In this document: piece by piece, positions 8,261 to 15,636 of the stretch
Layout: the number at the start of each line of letters is the position of its first letter
Position numbering within the stretch: the first letter of the stretch is position 1
NCBI GenBank assembly: GCA_900548775.1
Contig: URLM01000012.1
Coordinates: 1-40,591, forward strand
DNA: 40,591 nucleotides
Direction of reading: 5' to 3'
From: an uncultured Olsenella sp.
Lineage (GTDB): Bacteria; Actinomycetota; Coriobacteriia; Coriobacteriales; Atopobiaceae
The notes under the pieces: generated by a model
What the model was told of the DNA's origin: nothing
The model's input: the letters and a program-made list of their open reading frames with translations, nothing else
Databases searched by the model: none
Position numbers and translations under genes: made by a program

Positions 8261-9034
8261 TCACGCAAACGCGTAGCTGGTCATCGATATCGCGCCGAGG
8301 TTGCGGACGTCGTTGAAGACCTCGGGCTTCTCGCCCTCGGACGCTCCCAGCACCGTGAGCAGCGGCAGATAGTGGTCGGGCGTGGGCACCGCGTAGCTCG
8401 CGTGCGGCAGCCGCCCGTGGTTTATGACCTTCTCGTCATCGCGCGCCTCCACGGCAGCGCGCACCGCCGCGTCAAACTCGTCGCAGGCAGGGGTGCCCGC
8501 GGGGTTGTCCCACTCGACCTCGCGCAGGTTGTGCACCACGTTGCCGCTTCCCAGCACCACAAAACCCTCGTCGCGCAGTGGCGCAAGGCGTCTGCCCAGG
8601 TCATAGGCGTAGCGAGCGTCTGCCAGGCCGTTCACCGAGAGCTCCACCACGGGCACGTTGGCCGCAGGCAGCATGTGGTGAAGCGGCGTCCACACGCCGT
8701 GGTCGATGCCCCAGGTGTCGTCCACCTCGACGTCGCTGCCGAGCAGCTCCTGCACGCGCGCCGTAAGCTCCGCGCTGCCAGCAGGGCGATACTTGATCGC
8801 GTAGAGCTCCGGCGGAAAGCCGTACATGTCGTTCACCTGGCGCGGCGTGGGGTCGCTTTGGACCAGCGTCCCGCGCGTGAACCAGTGAGGCGACACGGCG
8901 AGAATGGCGCGCGGCTTGTCTGCCAGGACCTTCTCGCCCATCGCGCGCAGGCCGTGCGCCACCTCGTCATCGCGCAGCGCCATCATGGGATCGCCGTGAC
9001 CCACGAACACCGCCATCTGTCTCTTCTCAGCCAT
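8261..9034 (-). CDS. 4,5-DOPA-extradiol-dioxygenase family protein (YgiD type)
   Basis: A 257-residue class III extradiol ring-cleavage dioxygenase, by family a metal-dependent enzyme opening catechol rings. Visible motifs are FVGHGDPMMAL with His13, AVSPHWFTRG with His50, the DHGVWTPLHHM block, GSGNVVHNLREVEW with His168 and PTPDHYLPLL with His221. These are the expected metal and catalytic histidines of the YgiD/LigB-like group. Length matches (about 260). GGAGGAGG precedes the ATG at a good distance. It is divergent from a nitrilase; the 189-base gap holds several GGTATC-type motifs that might be operators. The real substrate in this organism is unknown. Confidence 0.9.
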   Translation of the reverse strand: MAEKRQMAVFVGHGDPMMALRDDEVAHGLRAMGEKVLADKPRAILAVSPHWFTRGTLVQSDPTPRQVNDMYGFPPELYAIKYRPAGSAELTARVQELLGSDVEVDDTWGIDHGVWTPLHHMLPAANVPVVELSVNGLADARYAYDLGRRLAPLRDEGFVVLGSGNVVHNLREVEWDNPAGTPACDEFDAAVRAAVEARDDEKVINHGRLPHASYAVPTPDHYLPLLTVLGASEGEKPEVFNDVRNLGAISMTSYAFA

Positions 9035-9223
9035 GTTGTCCTCCTCCGCTACTTGGTAGCTATTTTGTACTATCTGTTGGTATCAATACTACGCGTCGGA
9101 AAATGCTATGCAAGAGGTATCTTTTTAGGTACCAGGCGAGAAGAACGAGCACCTCTGGCCGGACGCGATTCTCGGCATTACAATGGTGCCCGCCAGATAC
9201 CCCACCCCCGTACGGAGGCACCG
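9035..9223. promoter_or_regulatory. Divergent promoter region with repeated GGTATC/GGTACC motifs
   Basis: An AT-richer stretch between the dioxygenase (leftward) and nitrilase (rightward) genes. GGTATC occurs at about 9079 and 9116, and GGTACC at about 9128. TACTATCTGTTGGTATC and AATACTAC form an imperfect dyad near 9068-9095. TTGATA on the minus strand (about 9088-9083) could be a -35 box for the dioxygenase. Shared control by one regulator is plausible but unproven, and no regulator gene is adjacent. Confidence 0.4.
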
Positions 9224-10156
9224 ATGAGAGGCATCCAGGACACCTGCAAGATTGCCGTGGTGCAGTCGCACCCAAGGCCGTTCGACCGAGACGCCTGTCT
9301 GGCCGGGGCTATCGAGGCAATCCAGCGCGTGGCAGAGGAGCACCCCAGCGACCTCGTGGTGCTGCCGGAGCTTCTCATCCCCGGCTATCCGCATGGTCTG
9401 ACCTTTGGTTTTGTGGTTGGAGCGCGCGAGCCCGGCAGCAAGGAGCTGTGGAAGCGCTACTACGACGGCTCGGTTGTGGTGGGCGGTCCCGAGACCAAGG
9501 CGCTGGCCGCCGCGGCGCGCGAGACGAGCGCATGGGTGAGCGTGGGCGTCTCCGAGCGCGACGCCACGTCCGGCACGCTCTACAACACCAACCTGGTCTT
9601 TGCGCCAGACGGGCGCCTCGACGCGTGGCACCACAAGCTCAAGCCCACCGGCGCCGAGCGCCTGGTGTGGGGCGACGCGCAGGACCACTACTTCCCCGTG
9701 AGCCAGACGCCGTGGGGTCCCATGGGCACGCTCATCTGCTGGGAGAACTACATGCCGCTGGCGCGCGCGGCGCTGTACCAGAAGGGCGTGGCCATCTATC
9801 TGGCCCCCAACACCAACGGAAACCCCGAGTGGCAGGCGACGGTCGAGCACATCGCCATCGAGGGCCGCTGCTTTGTGGTGAACTGCGCGCCCTACCTGCT
9901 GCGCGACGACTATCCTGCGGACCTTCTCGCATCGCCCGAGGTCGAGCGCCTGCCCGAGGTGGTGTATCGCGGCGGGTCGAGCGTGGTCGACCCGTTTGGA
10001 CACCCCGTACCCGGAGCGGAGCCGCTCTGGGACACCGACGGCATCCTCTACGCCACGCTCGACATGCAGCAAGTGCCAGCCTCGAAGTGGGAGTTTGACC
10101 CAGTGGGCCACTACGCGCGCCCCGACGCCGTGCGACTTGAGGTGAACGACATCTAG
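9224..10156 (+). CDS. Nitrilase / carbon-nitrogen hydrolase
   Basis: A 310-residue member of the nitrilase superfamily, branch 1-like, which hydrolyses nitriles to acids and ammonia. The catalytic residues are visible: Glu49 in VVLPELLIPGYP, Lys138 in WHHKLKPTGAERLVW and Cys172 in TLICWENYMPLARAALY. The CWENYMPLAR block is typical of true nitrilases rather than of amidases or biotinidases. The ATG at 9224 has CGGAGG 6 bases upstream. A much longer open frame covers this gene in the same phase, but its upstream part runs antisense through the dioxygenase gene and is not real. A 50-bp family C dyad follows the stop. Confidence 0.9.
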   Translation: MRGIQDTCKIAVVQSHPRPFDRDACLAGAIEAIQRVAEEHPSDLVVLPELLIPGYPHGLTFGFVVGAREPGSKELWKRYYDGSVVVGGPETKALAAAARETSAWVSVGVSERDATSGTLYNTNLVFAPDGRLDAWHHKLKPTGAERLVWGDAQDHYFPVSQTPWGPMGTLICWENYMPLARAALYQKGVAIYLAPNTNGNPEWQATVEHIAIEGRCFVVNCAPYLLRDDYPADLLASPEVERLPEVVYRGGSSVVDPFGHPVPGAEPLWDTDGILYATLDMQQVPASKWEFDPVGHYARPDAVRLEVNDI

Positions 10157-10170
10157 CGGAGCGGCAGCGT

Positions 10171-10220
10171 GGGATTGAGTTGCCCGGCAACGGGATTCCA
10201 TTGCCGGGCAAATTAATCCC
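10171..10220. repeat. 50-bp dyad at a gene 3' end (family C), copy 1
   Basis: Starts GGGATTGAGTTGCCCGGCAA and ends TTGCCGGGCAAATTAATCCC. The arms TTGCCCGGCAA and TTGCCGGGCAA pair, and the outer GGGATT pairs with AATCCC. It lies 15 bases after the nitrilase stop. Related copies are at 12644-12714 and 17988-18037. It could act as a transcription terminator or a 3' stabiliser, though it lacks a strong T-run. Confidence 0.75.
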
Positions 10221-10237
10221 GCCGCCAGAAATAGGCT

Positions 10238-10440
10238 CTCGGGCGACATTTTCTCGCCGGAGGGCGCATTCTTGCAGCGGGTGAGTACGAGATGCGCCCA
10301 TCGGCACCGAAATGACGCCGGAGCAAAGGGTTCCGACGGGATTCCGTACGAGATGCGCCCATCGGTGCCGAAATGACGCCGGAGCAGGGCTTTCGTCCGC
10401 TATCGCTGCGGGAATGTGCCCTCCGGCGTCATGAGGTGCC
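10238..10440. repeat. Family A hairpin array with 61-bp period
   Basis: A block beginning GTACGAGATGCGCCCATCGG occurs at 10285 and again at 10346, exactly 61 bases apart. Each is followed by a dyad of the type CGAAATGACGCCGGAGCA. Further degenerate units lie at both ends. No gene is present in 10157-10486. Confidence 0.8.
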
Positions 10441-10486
10441 GCCGAGAACGCCCGTCCTCCTCTCCCGCCTAGGGCCTCTCTCATAG

Positions 10487-10906
10487 TTTGGCCTGGCGGA
10501 CCGCCAGAACGACTACATGCGCAGCTATTCGGGCGGCATTGCCCAGCGCCTCAAAATCGCCCGCGCCATGATGCACGCGCCCAAGATCCTCTTCCTGGAC
10601 GAGCCCACCACCGGCCTTGACCCCAACTACCGCGAGATCCTCTGGCGCGAGATGCTCAACCTCAACCGGGAGGCCGGAACCACCATCTTCCTCACCACAC
10701 ACTACATGGAGGAGCCCGAGCGCCTGGCACGCCACATGGTAATCGTGAACCATGGGCAGATCGTGGCCAAGGGTACCTCCCCCGAGCCCAAGGCCCTGGT
10801 CCCCACGCTGGAGTGGAGCGTGATCGGCATGGTCGCGGCCATCGCGCTGATGGGCGGCTTTGGCTTTAGGCGCTTCCACCGTATGGTCGTGGGCGCACAG
10901 AAGTAG
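10487..10906 (+). pseudogene. Relic of an ABC exporter: ATPase C-terminal part fused to a permease tail
   Basis: The open frame starts just after a stop at 10484-10486 and reads FGLADRQNDYMRSYSGG, which is the middle of a drug-export ABC ATPase. It continues through the signature SYSGGIAQRLKIARAM, Walker B ILFLDEPTTGLDP and switch His TTHYMEE. The Walker A half is absent. After the segment GQIVAKGTSPE the reading changes to LVPTLEWSVIGMVAAIALM and GFRRFHRMVVGAQK, which looks like the last transmembrane helix and tail of an ABC-2 permease. This suggests one deletion joining two neighbouring genes in frame, with the 5' part lost as well. It cannot bind ATP normally. Family A repeats lie on both sides. 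Confidence 0.75.
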
Positions 10907-10929
10907 GGCGGAAGCGCTGGCGCACGAGA

Positions 10930-11110
10930 AGCACTTCTCGCACGTGTCGGCTGCCAAAACTCGCCCTCAGGCGAGAAAACGGCGCCCGAGCGAAGGTTTC
11001 GTACGGAATCCCGTCCAAAACCCGCGCTCGGGCGTCAAATCTGCGCCTGAAAGGCACTTTCGGTACTCGCCAGCTGCCAAAACGTGCTCTCCGGCGTCAC
11101 CGTACGCCAG
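10930..11110. repeat. Degenerate family A hairpin repeats
   Basis: Contains CTGCCAAAACTCGCCC and CTGCCAAAACGTGCTC, and dyads such as CCCTCAGGCGAGAAAACGGC and GCGCTCGGGCGTC. They share the layout of the other family A arrays but are more diverged. They sit between the ABC relic and the end of the AAA_14 gene. Confidence 0.6.
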
Positions 11111-11146
11111 GGGGCACGCCTCGCTGTACCACAGCGCGAGAAGGGG

Positions 11147-12520
11147 CTACGCCTCGAGGCTCCACTTCCATGCGGGAACAATTCGCACGCGCCGTCCGGA
11201 TTCCAGCACTGCCTCGCCATCCTCCCTGAGCGTAATCACAACGCCGTTGGGCATGCCGGTGCGCCCCATTGCAACCTCAAGAGACCCAAGCTCCCGCCGC
11301 CGTGTCTTGGGGATCTCCATGCCCGCCGTCACCTGGATAAGCTCGCAAGGAGAGGAAGCGAGGACGTCCCCCACAAGGAAGTCGACCTTCTCACGCCGTG
11401 CGGTTGGGGCGGTAAACGAGGTGACCGTCTCCGCCCTGCCGCCCCGCGTCCTTCGGCCCAGCTCGGCAAAGACCGCCGTCTCAAGGCGCTTTCCCACATC
11501 CTGTTGATTGGCCCGCGAGCAGGCGTACGTCATACCGGCATCCGCCGCATACACTTTCTGAATGGCCGTGGAGTCAGGCGAGAGCGACGTGGAATGCTCG
11601 GGCAGAAGCGACAGAAGATGCGCCTGGCAGAAGAGGCGAACCGTCTCGTTGACCGTTTCCCACGAGGTTTTGTATCCAACCTCTCTCAGGGCCTCCACCA
11701 GCCGATTGACCGAGAGCTCGCAACCGGTGTTTCTCAGGCAGAAGAGAGCCACCTGGTTTGCCAGGGCAATGCCAACCCGCCCGTAGCGCTCGACCACGTC
11801 ACGCGCAACGACGTCGCGCACGTACGCCTGTAGGAGGGCAATCCTTCCCTCTGGCTCCATCCGCTGGACCCCCGGGAAGCAGCCGATGACAAGAAACTGG
11901 TCGTAGGCAGACTCAAGTGCCGTCCTCATCTGCGGCGAGACGGCACCCGTATCCCTTAGCTCGTCTGCGCTTGGCGTTTGGATGCCCTGGAACGCGCAGA
12001 ACTCCCTGAACGAGAGGGGGTGCATTGGATGTTCCAGGGAGCGTCCCCGGAACCCTGAGGCGATCTCGTCCGCCGACAGCTTTGAGGAGGAGCCCGTAAT
12101 GACCAGGGTTACCTTCTCGCGCTCCGCCACGCGCTGGCAGAATCCCTGCCAGTCGTCTGCCTCCTGAACCTCGTCGAGGAAGAGGTAGCACCCCTCGCTG
12201 CGCGCGGCGGGCACCTGGCGCCAGTACTCCTCGATTACGTCGTTGAGCAGGGTTGGAGGGGCGGGCCGCAGGCGATCGTCGGCAAAGTTGAAGTAGAAGA
12301 CGCGATCCCTTTGGACCCCGCTGGCGAGAAGTCCATTGATGAGTTGGAAGGCAAAGAACGTCTTCCCGCATCTGCGGATTCCCGTGATGATGTGCACGAG
12401 GTTGAACGGAGCCGGCTTGGGAAGCGCGCCCACGATTTCCTGTCGCTCGACTACCTTTGGAAAGGCAAACTCCCTTGCCTCTCGCACGAGCGCTGCGTAG
12501 TCCCGATTCGTTAGCGACAT
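11147..12520 (-). CDS. AAA_14 / DUF4143 ATP-binding protein
   Basis: A 457-residue P-loop ATPase of the common AAA_14 plus DUF4143 architecture. Walker A is IITGIRRCGKTFF (about residues 45-56). Walker B with the following residues is CYLFLDEVQEADDW (about 110-124), and a sensor-like LVITGSSSKLSADE follows. The second half carries HPLSFREFCAF, then winged-helix-like and nuclease-fold-like regions (VDFLVGDVLASSPCELIQV), typical of DUF4143. AAGGAGCAG precedes the ATG at 12520. Such proteins are frequent in anaerobes and their role is not established; some workers suspect restriction- or toxin-like functions. The gene is single and stands between repeat blocks. Confidence 0.88.
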   Translation of the reverse strand: MSLTNRDYAALVREAREFAFPKVVERQEIVGALPKPAPFNLVHIITGIRRCGKTFFAFQLINGLLASGVQRDRVFYFNFADDRLRPAPPTLLNDVIEEYWRQVPAARSEGCYLFLDEVQEADDWQGFCQRVAEREKVTLVITGSSSKLSADEIASGFRGRSLEHPMHPLSFREFCAFQGIQTPSADELRDTGAVSPQMRTALESAYDQFLVIGCFPGVQRMEPEGRIALLQAYVRDVVARDVVERYGRVGIALANQVALFCLRNTGCELSVNRLVEALREVGYKTSWETVNETVRLFCQAHLLSLLPEHSTSLSPDSTAIQKVYAADAGMTYACSRANQQDVGKRLETAVFAELGRRTRGGRAETVTSFTAPTARREKVDFLVGDVLASSPCELIQVTAGMEIPKTRRRELGSLEVAMGRTGMPNGVVITLREDGEAVLESGRRVRIVPAWKWSLEA

Positions 12521-12595
12521 CGCTGCTCCTTAGATACTTCTCTTCATTGACGAGAGGTTTATCAGAAGACTTCGTCTTGCTGACGAGAAGTGAGA

Positions 12596-12643
12596 AGCGG
12601 CCGCTGCCAGAACGTACCCTCCGGCGTCACGCGAGAATGCAGC
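12596..12643. repeat. Single family A hairpin unit
   Basis: One partial unit, CTGCCAGAACGTACCCTCCG followed by GCGTCACGCGAGAATGC. It directly adjoins the family C dyad. Confidence 0.5.
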
Positions 12644-12714
12644 GGGATTCAGTTGCCGGGCAATGGAATCCCATTGCCCGGCAAATCAATCCCATTGCCC
12701 GGTAAATCAATCCC
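12644..12714. repeat. Extended family C dyad, copy 2
   Basis: A GGGATTCAGTTGCCGGGCAA block followed by two successive ATTGCCCGG(C/T)AAATCAATCCC blocks, so the element is about one 21-bp unit longer than the other copies. It ends one base from the stop codon of the response regulator gene (minus strand), again a 3' position. Confidence 0.75.
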
Positions 12715-12715
12715 A

Positions 12716-13414
12716 TCACGCACGGTAGTAGTACACCGCGATCTGGGTGCGGTTGCGCAGGCCCAGCTTGGCGAGAATGGCCGAGATGTGATTGCGAACC
12801 GTGCCCTCGCTCATAAAGAGCGCGGCGGCGACCTCCGCGTTGCTCATCCCGTCGGCGATGGCGCGCACCACCTCGCGCTCGCGCTCGGTGAGGCCGCGCA
12901 TCTCGGGCTCCCCTCGCCGCGGCCGCGTACCGTCGGCCGAGAGCGCGGCGGCCCTCGCCAGCACCTCGCCCTCGAGCACGCTCTGCCCTGCCATCACGGA
13001 CCGCAGCGCCGGCGCGATGGTCGCCACGTCCTGCTTGATGAGGTAACCACGCGCCCCCAGACGCAGCGCCCGCACGATGTAGTCGTCGTCGGAGAACGTG
13101 GTGAGGAAGACCACGCGCGCCGCAGGATCGGCGGCAAGGATCTTCTCCGCAGCGCTCAGGCCGTCACCGCCCGGCATCTGGATGTCCATGAGTGCCACGT
13201 CAGGCGAGCAGGACGAGTAGAGCGAGACGGCCTCCTCCCCGCTGGTACCCGTTCCCACCACCTCGACGTCCGGCTCCGCGCCGAGGATGGTCGCCAGCGA
13301 GCGCACCACAATGGCGTCGTCGTCCACCACGATGACCCTCATGCCTGCAGCCGCGTCCGCCCTCGTGCTGTCGCTCATGCCTGCGGCCGCATCTGCCCTC
13401 ATACCGTCACTCAT
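12716..13414 (-). CDS. NarL/LuxR family response regulator
   Basis: A 232-residue cytoplasmic regulator. The receiver domain starts MRVIVVDDDAIVVRSL at residue 25, with the acidic pocket at 31-33, phosphoacceptor Asp77 in VALMDIQMPG, TTFSDDDYI and the conserved Lys in YLIKQDV. The C-terminal GerE helix-turn-helix is LTEREREVVRAIADGMSN and then GTVRNHISAILAKLGLRNRT. The ATG at 13414 overlaps the kinase stop (ATGA) and GGAAGGGGCAGG precedes it. The first 24 residues are not part of the family: they are two copies of a 12-residue unit (MSDGMRADAAAG, MSDSTRADAAAG) encoded by a 36-bp tandem duplication. It pairs with the overlapping kinase and probably controls the divergent ABC exporter. Confidence 0.92.
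   Translation of the reverse strand: MSDGMRADAAAGMSDSTRADAAAGMRVIVVDDDAIVVRSLATILGAEPDVEVVGTGTSGEEAVSLYSSCSPDVALMDIQMPGGDGLSAAEKILAADPAARVVFLTTFSDDDYIVRALRLGARGYLIKQDVATIAPALRSVMAGQSVLEGEVLARAAALSADGTRPRRGEPEMRGLTEREREVVRAIADGMSNAEVAAALFMSEGTVRNHISAILAKLGLRNRTQIAVYYYRA
13343..13414 (-). repeat. 36-bp tandem duplication at the start of the response regulator
   Basis: Two 36-bp units, each beginning CATGCCTGC on the plus strand (13343? to 13414), with a third CATGCCTGC at the kinase junction that also carries the ribosome-binding site. The units differ by several substitutions and keep the reading frame. The original start is probably the third ATG (MRVIVV). Confidence 0.8.
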
Positions 13415-14508
13415 GCCTGCCCCTTCCTGGGAATGGACGCAAACACCGAGAAGCGCTGTCCGTCCGAACCCACCAGAAGCGTTCCGCCAAGGCCCTCCAC
13501 GCGCTCGCGCATGCCGCGCAGCCCCATGCCGCGCCCCTCGAGGCCAGCGGCGTCCGCCGGCACGTCACCGTCATTCTCGACGCGCAGCTGCCAGAGGCCC
13601 GGCAGTCCCGTAACCCGCACCGTCGCGTAGCTGGCGCGCGCATGACGGGCCGCGTTCGTGAGCGCCTCGCGCGTCACGGCGACAAGGCAGCGACTCACCT
13701 CGGCGGGCGGCGCGCCCTCAAGCCCACAGTCCACGTCCACGTGCGCGATGCCGCTCTGGCCGGCCAGCCGGTTGAGCTCCACACCCACGTCGACGGCCGA
13801 GTCCTCCAGCGCGTGGACACTCGCGCGCATGGAGGTGAGCGCCTCGCTCAGGCCGTCCGAGAGCTCGCCCAGCTCGCGGACGGCTGCAGCGTCGTCGCGA
13901 TGCACCACCTTGAGGGCCTCGACCTCCAGCACCAGACGGGTGAGCTGGTGTCCCACTGAGTCGTGGATCTCGCGCGCGATGCGCGTGCGCTCGGCCAGCG
14001 CGGCGGCGTGGGACTCGTAGGCGCGCGCGTCCTCAAGCTCGCGGTTCTTCTCGCGCAGGTCGATGACCTTGTCCTGAAGGTCGTCCTGCAGGGCGTGGAG
14101 CTGGCGTTCAAGTCCAACGGCGCGACCGCAACGCCGCGAGAGCGCCATCGAGCAGGCCACCAGGGCGAGAAGCACCACCGCCGCACCGGCAGGCACGCCA
14201 GCAGCCCACGCCCACACAACGCAGCACGGCGCCAGCGCCAGCGCCCAGCGCGAACGAAGGCGGGGCAGGTCGTAGCAGGCAAGCGGCAACGCCACCCACG
14301 CGTCCGGCACCAGCGCGGCAAGCGCGCACGCAACGCAGCACAAGGCCTCGGCAGCTCCCGCCCGGCGCCCGTGCGCAAGCTCGAAGCCGGCGCTCGCGCC
14401 CACGGCGGCGAGCAGCGCCACCACGCGCACGGCATCCACCTCGCCGTCCAGCACCACAAGGGCCAGGCAGGCGAGAAGCACCACGCACTTGTCGGCAATT
14501 CTCTCCAT
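13411..14508 (-). CDS. Two-component sensor histidine kinase (HisKA_3 type)
   Basis: A 365-residue membrane kinase of the NarX/DesK group. The first 125 residues form about five or six hydrophobic helices, then a coiled coil (LQDKVIDLREKNRELEDA), the H-box ERTRIAREIHDSVGHQL with phospho-acceptor His182 and the N-box TREALTNAARHA with Asn285. The G-boxes include GRGMGLRGMRERVEGLGG. The start MERIADK at 14508 is chosen because TATAAT stands 7 bases upstream on the minus strand; the further open frame upstream would run through that promoter-like box. By context it senses a compound acting at the membrane and controls the divergent ABC exporter, as in LiaRS/BceRS-like detoxification modules (inference). 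Confidence 0.9.
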   Translation of the reverse strand: MERIADKCVVLLACLALVVLDGEVDAVRVVALLAAVGASAGFELAHGRRAGAAEALCCVACALAALVPDAWVALPLACYDLPRLRSRWALALAPCCVVWAWAAGVPAGAAVVLLALVACSMALSRRCGRAVGLERQLHALQDDLQDKVIDLREKNRELEDARAYESHAAALAERTRIAREIHDSVGHQLTRLVLEVEALKVVHRDDAAAVRELGELSDGLSEALTSMRASVHALEDSAVDVGVELNRLAGQSGIAHVDVDCGLEGAPPAEVSRCLVAVTREALTNAARHARASYATVRVTGLPGLWQLRVENDGDVPADAAGLEGRGMGLRGMRERVEGLGGTLLVGSDGQRFSVFASIPRKGQA

Positions 14509-14515
14509 AGCCGCA

Positions 14516-14521
14516 ATTATA
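14516..14521 (-). promoter_or_regulatory. Candidate -10 box for a leaderless kinase mRNA
   Basis: TATAAT on the minus strand, separated by 7 bases from the A of the ATG at 14508. This spacing would put the transcription start at or next to the first base of the start codon. No good -35 hexamer is visible at 16-18 bp. No Shine-Dalgarno sequence is present before this ATG. Confidence 0.45.
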
Positions 14522-14673
14522 CGGACGCCACGCAATTCTCCGCCCCTCCCGCCGACAGTCGGGCAAAGCCATGACATTTGTCACGCCCAACCGGTGCAAC
14601 CGGTGACTCCGCTCACTTCCCGCCCGACGCACACCGCGCGACACTGTTCCCAAGGCAGACGAGAGGAGCCCAC

Positions 14674-15627
14674 ATGGCGTCTAACGAGGCGGTCGTTCGC
14701 ATCCGCAACCTGGTCAAGCGCTACGGGGAGCTGGTGGCCGTGGACCATCTGTCGCTTGACATCGTCCCTGGCGAGGTGTTTGGGCTTCTCGGCCCCAACG
14801 GCTCGGGCAAGACCACGACCATCAACTGCATCCTGCAGCTCCTCTCGTACGACCACGGCGAGATTGAGCTCTTTGGCCAGCCCATGCGCCCCACCAGCTA
14901 CCAGCTCAAGCGCCGCATTGGCGTGGTGCCGCAGGAGGTCGCCGTCTTCGACGAGCTCACCGTGCGCGAGAACGTGGACAGCTTCTGCGCGCTCTACGTG
15001 AGCGACCGTGCGCGCCGCCGCGAGCTGGTGGATGCGGCCATCGACTTTGTGGGTCTCCAGAAGTTCGAGGGCTTCCGTCCCAAGAAGCTCTCCGGCGGCC
15101 TGCTTAGGCGCCTCAACATCGCCTGCGGCATCGCGCACCGACCGGAGCTCATCATCATGGACGAGCCCACCGTGGCCGTGGACCCGCAGAGTCGCGAGTC
15201 CATCCTCTCGGGCATCGAGCGCCTCAACGACGAGGGCGCCACGGTAATCTACACCTCGCACTACATGGAGGAGGTCGAGCGGCTCTGCTCGCGCATCATG
15301 ATCATGGACCACGGGCGCAGCGTGGCAAGCGGCACCGCCGACGAGCTCAAGGGCATGATTGGGACAGGCGAGAAGATCTCGGTGGAGGTGGGCGAGATGG
15401 GCGACGCAACGCTCGAGCGTGTGCGGTCACTCCCCCACGTGCGCGCGGCCGAGATGGACGCGAGCGTGCTGCACGTGCAGTGCACCTCGGGCGCGCACAA
15501 CCTGGCGGACGTTCTGGGCGTGCTCTCGGGGGCGGGCGTCTCGTACGGGCGCGTGCTCTCCGAGCCGCCCACGCTGAACGACGTCTTCCTCGAGATCACT
15601 GGCCGCGCCCTGCGCGACGAGGCCTAG
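14674..15627 (+). CDS. ABC exporter ATP-binding protein
   Basis: A 317-residue ATPase of the drug/bacteriocin-export (DrrA/CcmA-like) type. Walker A is GLLGPNGSGKTTT (residues 37-49), Q-loop GVVPQEV, signature KLSGGLLRRLNIA, Walker B LIIMDEPTVAVDP and switch His YTSHYMEEVERL. A C-terminal extension of about 80 residues ends with LNDVFLEITGRALRDEA, common in this group. The ATG at 14674 follows GAGAGGAGCCCAC. It is the first gene of a three-gene operon with two ABC-2 permeases and is divergent from the kinase/regulator pair. The signature LSGGLLRRL lacks the usual Gln after the second Gly. Confidence 0.92.
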   Translation: MASNEAVVRIRNLVKRYGELVAVDHLSLDIVPGEVFGLLGPNGSGKTTTINCILQLLSYDHGEIELFGQPMRPTSYQLKRRIGVVPQEVAVFDELTVRENVDSFCALYVSDRARRRELVDAAIDFVGLQKFEGFRPKKLSGGLLRRLNIACGIAHRPELIIMDEPTVAVDPQSRESILSGIERLNDEGATVIYTSHYMEEVERLCSRIMIMDHGRSVASGTADELKGMIGTGEKISVEVGEMGDATLERVRSLPHVRAAEMDASVLHVQCTSGAHNLADVLGVLSGAGVSYGRVLSEPPTLNDVFLEITGRALRDEA

Positions 15628-15636
15628 GGGGCAACC

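Noticed and set aside
7568..9223. Long open frame in phase with the nitrilase gene, giving an 862-residue protein
   Set aside because: It overlaps the end of the LuxR gene and runs antisense through the dioxygenase gene. The nitrilase has its own start with a good ribosome-binding site at 9224.
12590..13630. 346-residue plus-strand frame
   Set aside because: Antisense to the response regulator and kinase genes.
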